From NCBI GenBank assembly GCA_036003845.1, contig DASYRX010000323.1, forward strand, positions 1-5,142: a stretch of DNA of 5,142 bases, written 5' to 3'. This document shows positions 1 to 5,142 of this stretch, piece after piece. Every line of letters starts with the position of its first letter. The stretch's first letter is position 1. The notes under the pieces were generated by a model. It worked only from the letters and a program-made list of their open reading frames with translations, searched no databases and had not been told where the DNA came from. This stretch comes from DASYRX01 sp036003845. Its GTDB lineage: Bacteria > Gemmatimonadota > Gemmatimonadetes > Gemmatimonadales > Gemmatimonadaceae. The position numbers and the translations under genes were made by a program.

Positions 1-141
1 ACGCTCGTCGTGATCCCGACGTTCTACGAGATCCTCGACGAATGGCGTCAGGCGATTTCGCGCCGCTTCGGCGTGAAGGTCGCTCAGAACACGGGCGAGC
101 ACCGAATTCCGGCCGGGATGCAGCCGGAAGTGGGGGACTAG
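1..141 (+). CDS. RND efflux transporter, C-terminal end (partial)
   Basis: The frame is open from base 1 and ends at TAG (139-141), leaving 46 residues. It begins TLVVIPTFYEILDEWR, which matches the way AcrB/HAE1-type RND pumps end: the last membrane helix runs into a V-I-P-x-x-Y segment and then a short charged cytoplasmic tail. Such proteins are proton-driven inner-membrane pumps of about 1000-1050 residues that work with a periplasmic adaptor and an outer-membrane channel. The rest of the gene lies to the left of the window, so substrate class (drug or metal) cannot be judged. It is convergent with all other genes here. The family call rests on a short tail and is good but not certain. Confidence 0.72.
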   Translation, partial: TLVVIPTFYEILDEWRQAISRRFGVKVAQNTGEHRIPAGMQPEVGD

Positions 142-219
142 TTGCGGTAGGCTGAAGTCCTTAGGCCTTAGCCCATCACATGCGTTACGAACTAAGGTCT
201 AAGGCCTAAGGCCTAACGA
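142..219. terminator. Convergent intergenic spacer with long hairpin, probable bidirectional terminator
   Basis: The spacer lies between two converging stop codons (139-141 plus, 220-222 minus). Bases 159-171 (CCTTAGGCCTTAG) are the exact reverse complement of 199-211 (CTAAGGCCTAAGG), giving a 13-bp stem with a 27-nt loop. There is no clear T-tract on either side, so this is not a textbook intrinsic terminator. Its position between convergent genes still makes a terminator or transcription barrier the most likely role. The arms are made of a 7-bp tandem unit, described separately. Confidence 0.5.
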
Positions 220-223
220 CTAA
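192..223. repeat. Tandem 7-bp repeat, CTAAGGC type
   Basis: Reading from 192 the sequence is CTAAGGT, CTAAGGC, CTAAGGC, CTAACGA, CTAA: four heptads plus a partial copy, running into the stop codon of the minus-strand gene (220-222). The opposite arm at 159-172 holds two units of the complementary form (CCTTAGG, CCTTAGC). The copy at 211-217 reads GCCTAAC, which is the word dispersed through the rest of the window. Confidence 0.7.
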
Positions 224-567
224 TCCGCGCGGTCTCCGCGGCGCAACACGCGCATCGCATCCAGAATCCTGGCGCGGTACTCGTTCGCGCTTTCGCCAGG
301 ATTACGTTCGGGCAAGACGAACGCAGGATTCTGTGGCTCGTTGGAGCCGATTCGATTCACGAACAGGTCGCCGCCTTGCGCCTCGACCACCGACTCGAAG
401 CGCTCAACGGCTTCCAGTAATTCGGCGATCTCCACGTCGTCGTCGGACGGATCGACGGGAATGCCACGATCGCGCAACCGGTCGACTGCTTCCTGCCGCG
501 CGCGATTCTGCTCTTCGACGCGATGCGGTTCCAGCTCTCGCTCGCGTTCTTCGAAAGTGTCAGCCAA
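220..567 (-). CDS. Small acidic protein of unknown function, coupled to dps
   Basis: I do not recognise a family. The 115-residue product has a charged N-terminal half rich in Glu and Arg (EERERELEPHR, then QEAVDRLRDRG) that probably forms helix or coiled coil. A very acidic stretch follows (DPSDDDVEIAELLEAVERFE), then a less charged segment (GGDLFVNRIGS) and an Arg-rich end. No signal peptide or membrane segment is visible, so a cytoplasmic location is likely. The start is TTG (565-567), only 4 bp after the dps stop. It is supported by GGAG (576-579 on the minus strand) 8 nt upstream. That SD overlaps the end of dps, so translation is probably coupled. An ATG at 573-575 opens a different frame of 72 codons and is not favoured. 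The context suggests a role alongside Dps in stress or stationary phase, which is inference only. Confidence 0.7.
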   Translation of the reverse strand: MADTFEERERELEPHRVEEQNRARQEAVDRLRDRGIPVDPSDDDVEIAELLEAVERFESVVEAQGGDLFVNRIGSNEPQNPAFVLPERNPGESANEYRARILDAMRVLRRGDRAD

Positions 568-571
568 GGGC

Positions 572-1108
572 TCATCTCCGCGTCGAGTGTCCGCGTGCCG
601 GCGTGCGTTTGTGCACGTGCGAATGCGCGACTGCTTCGCCGAGATGCGCCTCGACGAACCAGAGCAACTTATCTACGTCTCGCGCGACGTCGATCAAGAG
701 ATCCGACGTGCCCATGTCATCGAGCTCTTCAGTTTTTTCGATGCCGTCACGCACGTACTCGCCGAATTGCGCGAGCGTCGCAGAGATCGCGTGAACGTGG
801 TCGTGTTCGTCGACGATGGTCGGCGGATAAGGCTCGAGGTTGCTGCGCTCCGCCACGACCTGAACCGTTCCCTCCGCCTGACCGCCTAGCTGGACCAACC
901 GTTCAGCGATCAGGTCGCTCCACTCTGCGGCGCACTCGGCGAGTTTATCGAAGAGTTTGTGCAGGCCGATGAAGTTGGGGCCCTTCACATTCCAGTGCGC
1001 GGTCTTGGCCTGAAAGTAGAGGTCGCTCGAGTCCATCAGGCGAGCGCTCAGGATATCGCAGACCTGAGACCTGGTGTGCTCAGGCAAGGTGTTGTGCGTA
1101 GGATGCAT
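572..1108 (-). CDS. dps: Dps-family ferritin-like DNA-protecting protein
   Basis: Dps proteins form dodecamers that oxidise Fe(II) with hydrogen peroxide, store the iron and often bind DNA in starved or oxidatively stressed cells. The product carries the family signature: AHWNVKGPNFIGLH at about 37-50, then DLIAERLVQLGG at 65-76. All residues equivalent to the inter-subunit ferroxidase ligands of E. coli Dps are present: H38 (H51), H50 (H63), D54 (D67), D65 (D78) and E69 (E82). The late motif LLWFVEAHL is also typical. The 178-residue length is close to the usual 160-180. The tail, SHVHKRTPARGHSTRR, is basic and His-rich and may bind DNA. I chose ATG 1106-1108 because GAGTGAG lies 7 nt upstream. 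An in-frame GTG at 1118-1120 would add four residues (MRLP) and has no SD. The gene is followed by the coupled acidic protein. Confidence 0.93.
   Translation of the reverse strand: MHPTHNTLPEHTRSQVCDILSARLMDSSDLYFQAKTAHWNVKGPNFIGLHKLFDKLAECAAEWSDLIAERLVQLGGQAEGTVQVVAERSNLEPYPPTIVDEHDHVHAISATLAQFGEYVRDGIEKTEELDDMGTSDLLIDVARDVDKLLWFVEAHLGEAVAHSHVHKRTPARGHSTRR
576..579 (-). promoter_or_regulatory. Shine-Dalgarno GGAG deciding a TTG start
   Basis: On the minus strand the sequence is GGAG, then ATGAGCCC, then TTG. The SD sits inside the last codons of dps and the dps stop (TGA, 572-574) lies between SD and start. This supports the TTG start and reinitiation by ribosomes finishing dps. Confidence 0.55.
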
Positions 1109-1139
1109 GGGGAGTCTCACTCGTTAGGCAAAGCCGGGT

Positions 1140-1168
1140 AATTCACCGATCACCCGCTGACTCCGCAA
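1140..1168 (-). promoter_or_regulatory. Possible weak promoter upstream of dps
   Basis: On the minus strand TTGCGG (1163-1168) and TGAATT (1140-1145) are separated by 17 nt, and the latter lies 31 nt before the dps ATG. Each box matches only 3 of 6 sigma-70 consensus bases, so support comes mainly from position. The rest of the gap at 1109-1237 has no gene. It holds a short 5-bp stem (1203-1207 with 1214-1218) and two CGTTAGGC words, one at each end (1123-1129 and 1228-1234). Confidence 0.2.
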
Positions 1169-1237
1169 AATATGAACCCGCGCGCGATATCCCGAGGCCG
1201 AGACCGCTTCACCGCGGTTGCCGACGAGCCTAACGCA

Positions 1238-1756
1238 TCACTTTTTCGTGCCTGCGTCTTGCACACCTGGCATCGGCAGCATGCTGTTGGCCATGTCGCG
1301 CACGATCTTCCAGCTCCCGTCGGGCTGACGCTGCCAGACGTTGAGATAGCGACCGCTGTCCACCGCTGGCTGACCGAGCAACTTCCCCTTGAAGTAGTAC
1401 CAGCCGGTCTCCACAGCGAGATCGCCACTGCTCAACAACCCATCGCGTCCCGCCGCGATCGAATCCGGCTGAATGCTCGAGAACCACTGCTTGTTGTATG
1501 CCTCGATCGCTGCCTTGCCCTTGAGCGGGGCCATATTCGGCGAGTAGCTGATTGCGTTGTCAGCCCACACACCCATCGCCGGCGTCGGATCTTTCGACTT
1601 CATCGCATTGAGGAACGCCGTCAAGTTGGAATCGAGGAAGGCGTCGCTGGGGCCCGATGCGGCCGGCGGCTGACCGTTCTCAGATTTTTCAGCAGCGCTG
1701 CAGCCGACATAGAGAATCGCAACGGCAGCCAACATGAGACTATGGTATCGCGACAT
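1238..1756 (-). CDS. Secreted lipoprotein with NTF2-like (SnoaL/DUF4440) domain
   Basis: The 172-residue product begins MSRYHSLMLAAVAILYVGCS. This is a short basic start, a hydrophobic helix and a Cys at 19 in a loose lipobox (L-Y-V-G-C; Tyr at -3 is unusual), so it is probably a lipid-anchored envelope protein. A low-complexity linker to about residue 37 precedes an NTF2-like domain at about 38-160. Typical DUF4440 landmarks are FLDSNLTAFLNAMKSKD, the acidic VWADNAISYSP strand, a GKAAIEAYNKQW helix, and the ending SGRYLNVWQRQPDGSWKIVRD. NTF2-like domains bind small ligands or act as simple isomerase-like folds, and nothing here fixes a reaction. I preferred ATG 1754-1756 over the longer frame to 1810 because GGAGG lies 4 nt upstream of it and because the signal peptide then starts correctly. 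It lies 75 bp after the decarboxylase gene. Confidence 0.85.
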   Translation of the reverse strand: MSRYHSLMLAAVAILYVGCSAAEKSENGQPPAASGPSDAFLDSNLTAFLNAMKSKDPTPAMGVWADNAISYSPNMAPLKGKAAIEAYNKQWFSSIQPDSIAAGRDGLLSSGDLAVETGWYYFKGKLLGQPAVDSGRYLNVWQRQPDGSWKIVRDMANSMLPMPGVQDAGTKK

Positions 1757-1760
1757 AGGG

Positions 1761-1765
1761 CCTCC
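1761..1765 (-). promoter_or_regulatory. Strong Shine-Dalgarno (GGAGG) for the lipoprotein gene
   Basis: The minus strand reads GGAGG, CCCT, ATG. This is the best ribosome binding site in the window, and it decides the start at 1756 against the upstream in-frame codon at 1810. Confidence 0.75.
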
Positions 1766-1768
1766 GGA

Positions 1769-1781
1769 AGCTGAGTCAGCT
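1769..1781. repeat. 13-bp odd palindrome in the lipoprotein leader
   Basis: AGCTGAGTCAGCT is a perfect palindrome around one central base. It ends 3 bases upstream of the GGAGG site of the lipoprotein gene, within the 75-bp gap after the decarboxylase. It could be an operator or a small leader hairpin near the ribosome site. No regulator is recognisable nearby. Confidence 0.35.
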
Positions 1782-1831
1782 GTAAAACCTGATTTCGTGC
1801 TGCACAACAAACGCCAGCGCGCCGAGAAAAC

Positions 1832-3301
1832 CTACTCGGCGTTCCATTCAGCCGTGACGATGTCCAGATCCGCGGAGAGGACCGCCGCCGCGTCACGTAG
1901 CAGTTGCCACGCTTCCTCGACGTGCCGCCGCTCGGTTCTCAGGTTGCCGATCGCGAGACGCAGCGTGAGGCGACCGTGCAGCTTCGTGTGCGAAAGAAAA
2001 ACTCGTCCACTCGCGTTCACACGATCGAGAATCGCCTGATTCAGCTGATTCACGACGTTGGGATCGACACCGAGGGGCGCATAACGAAAGCACACGAGTG
2101 AGAATGGTACCGGCGCCATGACCTCCCACGACGGCGCAGCCTCGACCCAGGACGCGAATTCCTGCGCCATCTCCATGTGCGCCCGCAGGCGCTGGGCGAT
2201 CCCGTCTACGCCAAACGCACGGATCACCATCCAGAGCTTGAGCGCGCGGAATCGGCGTCCAAGCTGAACGCCATAGTCCATGAGGTTCACAACGTCATCC
2301 TGCTCCGCCGTCGTTAGGTACTCCGGGACCAAGGCGAATGCGCGTTTGAGCACCTCTGGGCGTCGCGTGTACAGGGCGGAGATGTCGACCGGCGTGAAGA
2401 GCCACTTGTGTGGATTGACGACGAGTGAGTCGGCACGATCGACGCCCGCAAGGACGTCGCGCCGTTCGGGAAGAATCGCGGCCACGCCAGCGTACGACGC
2501 ATCGACGTGAAGCCATAACGACTCCCGCACGCAAACCTTCGCGATCTCTGGAACGGGATCCACGCTCGTCGTGGCCGTCGTGCCAACTGTCGCGACGACG
2601 GCGAGCGGCAGCATGCCGCGCGAGCGATCGTTGGCAATCGCGCGCTCGAGCAGATCGGTCCGCATCTCGAACCTGTCGTTGCCGTCGACCGACACGAGGT
2701 TGTCGTGGCCGAAGCCTAACGCCATCACGGCCTTGTCCACCGACGAGTGCGCGTGCTCCGAAGCATAGATGCGCAGCGTCGGTAAATCGCTACGCCCTGC
2801 CATGCCGCGACTGCGGATCTGCAGCTGTGGCTTTGCCTCGCGCGCGGCCGCCAGCGCCAGCATCGTGCCTATCGACGCGGTGTCGTTGATGACGCCGAAC
2901 CAGCCTGCCTCGAGGCCCATCATGCGACGCAGCCAATCGAGGGCGCGCTGCTCCAACTCCGTCGCCGCCGGACCCGTCTTCCACAGCATCGCGTTGATGT
3001 CGAGGGCGGCGGCGATGTACTCGGCGAGGATTCCCGGCGCCGATGCCGAGATCGCGAAGTAGGCGAAGAAGCCGGGGTGATTCCAGTGCGTCGATCCGGG
3101 GACGATGATCTTCTCGACGTCGTCGAGGATCGCGTCCAGCGGCTCCGCATGCGTCGGCGGATCGATCGGGAGTCGCGCGGCGATGTCGCCGGGCCGCACG
3201 TCGGGGAGAACCCGATAGCGTTCCGGATTCTCTAGATACGCTGCGATCCAGTTCGTTAGGCGCTCGGCGGCGCGGCGGAACTCGGCGACTGGGACGTCCA
3301 T
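1832..3301 (-). CDS. PLP-dependent group II decarboxylase, aromatic-L-amino-acid type
   Basis: The 489-residue protein is full length for the group II family (DDC, tyrosine and tryptophan decarboxylases), cytosolic fold-type I enzymes that convert an L-amino acid to an amine and CO2. The visible active site is complete: the Schiff-base lysine K299 in NPHKW, D267 in HVDASYAG (pairs with the PLP ring nitrogen), H185 in AHSSVDKA (stacks on PLP, like H192 of human DDC), T242 and H298. Y328 in PEYL lies 29 residues after the lysine, as does catalytic Y332 in human DDC. A Tyr there favours true decarboxylation over aldehyde synthesis. W73, Y81 and F82 of the substrate pocket are kept. The positions of human P81, I101 and F103 are A83, N103 and M105, so the substrate cannot be assigned by analogy. 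It starts at ATG 3299-3301 with a weak SD, 15 bp after the EamA stop. Confidence 0.93.
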   Translation of the reverse strand: MDVPVAEFRRAAERLTNWIAAYLENPERYRVLPDVRPGDIAARLPIDPPTHAEPLDAILDDVEKIIVPGSTHWNHPGFFAYFAISASAPGILAEYIAAALDINAMLWKTGPAATELEQRALDWLRRMMGLEAGWFGVINDTASIGTMLALAAAREAKPQLQIRSRGMAGRSDLPTLRIYASEHAHSSVDKAVMALGFGHDNLVSVDGNDRFEMRTDLLERAIANDRSRGMLPLAVVATVGTTATTSVDPVPEIAKVCVRESLWLHVDASYAGVAAILPERRDVLAGVDRADSLVVNPHKWLFTPVDISALYTRRPEVLKRAFALVPEYLTTAEQDDVVNLMDYGVQLGRRFRALKLWMVIRAFGVDGIAQRLRAHMEMAQEFASWVEAAPSWEVMAPVPFSLVCFRYAPLGVDPNVVNQLNQAILDRVNASGRVFLSHTKLHGRLTLRLAIGNLRTERRHVEEAWQLLRDAAAVLSADLDIVTAEWNAE

Positions 3302-3316
3302 GCGCTCGACGTGACG

Positions 3317-4267
3317 TTAGGCAGCGGCTGGTTCGTCCACGCAGGGCTGACCGGCAACGCGCGGCGGTGGCGGGCTGCTGGACACGATGAGCGCCACCGC
3401 CACGAGAATAATCCCGAAGGCGATTATTGTGCGAGGTGCCAGTTGCTCGGATAGCAGTAGCCAGCCGATCAAGGCGGCGATCAGTGGATTGACGAAGGCA
3501 TAGCTGCCGGCTGCGGCCGGCGACGAATGCGCGAGCAAATAGATGTACGCGCTGAAGCCGACGATCGCGCCGAAGAGCACGAGAAAGCCGTACGCTTGCC
3601 ACCACGCGCCGGAGAACCCCGTGATGCTCACGCCTCGGAACTGGCCCAGTATCACGGCGATGGGCGTGAGCACGAGGCCGCCAGAAAGCATCTGCGACGC
3701 CGTCTGCATGAAGGGAGAAGCGGGTCGCGGCGCGCCGCGGGAATAAATGGAGCCACCCGACCAGGCGATCGTGCCTAACAAGACGAGCAGCGCGCCGAGG
3801 AAACTGAACGAGCCGGCGCCACTCTGCCGCGCACTCATGAGCACGGCGATACCGACGATGCCGAGCACGAGGCCGGCGACGACACGCGCACCGGGTCGGT
3901 GCCCTTCCGGACGCATCCAGTCGAAGAGCACCAAGAACGCCGGCGTCATCGCCACGAGCACCGCGGCGATGCCTAACGGCAACAAGTGCACCGCCCAGGC
4001 GACAAACGCATTGCCGAGGCAGAGAAACGCGCCGGAGATCGTGGCGGCGCGCCATTCCGCAGGCGTGGGCGGCGTGACGCCGCGGAAGCGCAGCCAGGCG
4101 TACAAAATGGCACCGGCCACGACAAATCGCGCCGAAGCCAGCGCGAACGAGCCTAACTCCGCGACAGCGACGCGATTCGCGAGGTAGGTGACTCCCCACA
4201 CGAAGTAGAGAGAGACCATCGCGAGAATGACACCCCCGCGCGAAGCGGTCGCTCCACTCACTGCCAT
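3317..4267 (-). CDS. EamA/DMT-superfamily transporter, YedA-like exporter
   Basis: The 316-residue protein has about ten hydrophobic segments arranged as two EamA repeats (about 14-143 and 156-295), the usual form of drug/metabolite transporters in the inner membrane. Landmarks recalling E. coli YedA are YFVWGVTYLANR (21-32), a GNAFVAWAVHLLPLGIAAVLVA segment in the first repeat, LGTIAWSGGSIYSR (164-177), and SPAAAGSYAFVNPLIAAL near 249-266. Many relatives export amino acids or small metabolites; the substrate here is unknown. I chose ATG 4265-4267, which overlaps the permease stop by 10 bp. A GTG at 4259-4261 that overlaps the stop as GTGA is a close alternative, and a longer start near 4348 would overlap the permease by about 90 bp. 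The Pro-rich tail (SSSPPPPRVAG) is cytoplasmic. All three TTA codons of this gene lie inside GCCTAAC words. It is likely co-transcribed with the decarboxylase. Confidence 0.9.
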   Translation of the reverse strand: MAVSGATASRGGVILAMVSLYFVWGVTYLANRVAVAELGSFALASARFVVAGAILYAWLRFRGVTPPTPAEWRAATISGAFLCLGNAFVAWAVHLLPLGIAAVLVAMTPAFLVLFDWMRPEGHRPGARVVAGLVLGIVGIAVLMSARQSGAGSFSFLGALLVLLGTIAWSGGSIYSRGAPRPASPFMQTASQMLSGGLVLTPIAVILGQFRGVSITGFSGAWWQAYGFLVLFGAIVGFSAYIYLLAHSSPAAAGSYAFVNPLIAALIGWLLLSEQLAPRTIIAFGIILVAVALIVSSSPPPPRVAGQPCVDEPAAA

Positions 4268-5142
4268 CGGAACATTTTCAGCGCGGCGACGAAAGGGATC
4301 GTGAACCAGACGGCGAGGATCAGCAGCTCCGGCCCGACGGCGCTCCACGAACCGCCCTGCAGCATGTTGGCGCGGAACGCGTCCACAGCGGCCGTGAGTG
4401 GCAGCGCCTGGATGAAGGGCTGAATCGCGTTAGGGAAGTTGCTGGCCGAGAAAAAGACTCCCGAGCCGACCCACATCGGTAGCATGACGACGTTCATCAG
4501 ACCGGAGGCGCCCTCGATCGTACGCGCACGCGCGGCGATGAAGAGCCCGATCCCGCCGAACGCAAGCGCGGAGACGACGGCGACGATCGCGAGCTGCCAA
4601 ATCGCACCGCGCAGCGGCACGCCGAAAACGAGCGCTGCGAACGCCGTAATGACGCTGACTTCGATGAACATCAGCGTTAGGCGCATCAGCAGGAACGACA
4701 GGAGATAGTGCGGGCGCCGCATCGGCGTCGCCACAAAGCGCTTGAGCAGGCGCTTGCGCCGCGCGTCGACAATCGCGAAGCCGATCCCCCACACGCTGCT
4801 GCCCATGATGTTCATGCCGAGCAGGCCGGGTATGACGAAGTCGATGTAGCGTGAGCCGCGCTCCGAGATGTGGCTGTCGCGCACTGGAATGGCGCCGACG
4901 CTCCCCGCCGCACGCTGCAACGCGCGATCGACGAGGAGACGCGCTGTGCGCGCCTCGCTCCGTGCTGGATCGAAGCGATACTCGACGCTGTCGGCACCAG
5001 CCGGCACCACGAGCATGGAGATGGCGCCGATACGAAGCGCGCGTGCAGCCGCCGAGTCGTCGAGTACTTGGATCGTTAGGGTCGAGTCCTGCCTCAACAG
5101 CGCTTCGATTGCCGGAGCGCGTGGCGATTGCAGCACGGCGAT
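4258..5142 (-). CDS. ABC-2 type transporter permease, N-terminus cut off
   Basis: The frame stays open to the right edge, so the GTG at 5134-5136 is not the true start; 294 residues are visible. The first part (about 1-95, with VEYRFDPARSEARTARLLVD) is the soluble extracytoplasmic domain that follows the first helix in exporters of this type. After YIDFVIPGLLGMNIMG come five membrane segments, at about 101-125, 146-175, 180-203, 213-236 and 271-290. Between the first two is the basic loop DARRKRLLKRFVATPMRR, where the ATPase subunit is expected to couple. FFSASNFPNAIQPF and LPLTAAVDAFR are typical of the C-terminal half of ABC-2 permeases. Such proteins pair with a separate ATP-binding subunit, normally encoded next door, here presumably beyond 5142. 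The substrate is not inferable. The stop (4258-4260) lies inside the start of the EamA gene, indicating coupling. Confidence 0.92.
   Translation of the reverse strand: MAVLQSPRAPAIEALLRQDSTLTIQVLDDSAAARALRIGAISMLVVPAGADSVEYRFDPARSEARTARLLVDRALQRAAGSVGAIPVRDSHISERGSRYIDFVIPGLLGMNIMGSSVWGIGFAIVDARRKRLLKRFVATPMRRPHYLLSFLLMRLTLMFIEVSVITAFAALVFGVPLRGAIWQLAIVAVVSALAFGGIGLFIAARARTIEGASGLMNVVMLPMWVGSGVFFSASNFPNAIQPFIQALPLTAAVDAFRANMLQGGSWSAVGPELLILAVWFTIPFVAALKMFRWQ

Noticed and set aside
192..223. Telomere-like or CRISPR-like reading of the TTAGGC heptads
   Set aside because: The units are only 7 bp, few in number, contiguous with no spacers, and lie between convergent genes in a bacterial context. 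A terminator or iterated-word explanation is simpler.
333..972. Plus-strand open frames opposite dps and the acidic protein gene
   Set aside because: Ser/Arg-rich translations without recognisable motifs, antisense to a clear Dps gene, no SD; shadows of the minus-strand genes.
1203..1218. Short stem (ACCGC / GCGGT) as a terminator after the lipoprotein gene
   Set aside because: Only 5 bp with a 6-nt loop and no T-tract; such stems are common by chance in GC-rich DNA.
1172..1774. Plus-strand 200-codon frame opposite the lipoprotein gene
   Set aside because: The minus-strand frame shows a signal peptide, an NTF2-like domain and a strong SD. The plus frame shows none of these.
2790..4199. Long minus-strand open frame of 469 codons across the EamA and decarboxylase genes
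   Set aside because: It is extremely rich in Arg and His with no domain pattern, and lies out of frame over two well-supported genes. Long spurious frames are expected in GC-rich DNA.
4268..4348. Longer start for the EamA transporter
   Set aside because: It would add 27 Arg-rich residues before the first membrane helix and overlap the permease gene by about 90 bp. The ATG at 4267 gives a normal family N-terminus.

Overview
This GC-rich window comes from a bacterial chromosome. The gene style suggests a soil-type, deeply branching Gram-negative such as Gemmatimonadota: an RND efflux pump, a lipoprotein with an NTF2-like fold, a YedA-like exporter and a group II PLP decarboxylase. That placement is inference, because there is no rRNA or other phylogenetic marker here.

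Layout: on the plus strand, bases 1-141 are the 3' end of an RND-type inner-membrane efflux transporter. Bases 142-219 are a convergent intergenic spacer holding a 13-bp perfect inverted repeat built from a 7-bp tandem unit (CTAAGGC). Everything to the right is on the minus strand. In transcription order (right to left) it reads: an ABC-2 type permease cut by the window edge, a YedA-like EamA/DMT exporter overlapping the permease's end, a pyridoxal-phosphate group II (aromatic amino acid type) decarboxylase 15 bp further on, an NTF2-like/DUF4440 lipoprotein after 75 bp, a Dps-family ferritin-like protein after about 130 bp, and a small acidic unknown protein 4 bp after dps.

Permease, exporter and decarboxylase look like one transcription unit. 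Inference: the decarboxylase makes an amine that the DMT carrier, or the ABC exporter, may move out of the cell. Dps and the acidic protein form a second, translationally coupled pair. The lipoprotein lies between the two groups and has its own strong ribosome binding site.

The strongest signal not explained by genes is a short non-palindromic word, CGTTAGGC (core GTTAGG/CCTAAC). It occurs 13 times in both orientations, where base composition predicts roughly two. It lies inside coding sequences, at or just after stop codons, and in a related form in the convergent hairpin. This distribution resembles a DNA uptake sequence or another genome-wide iterated word.
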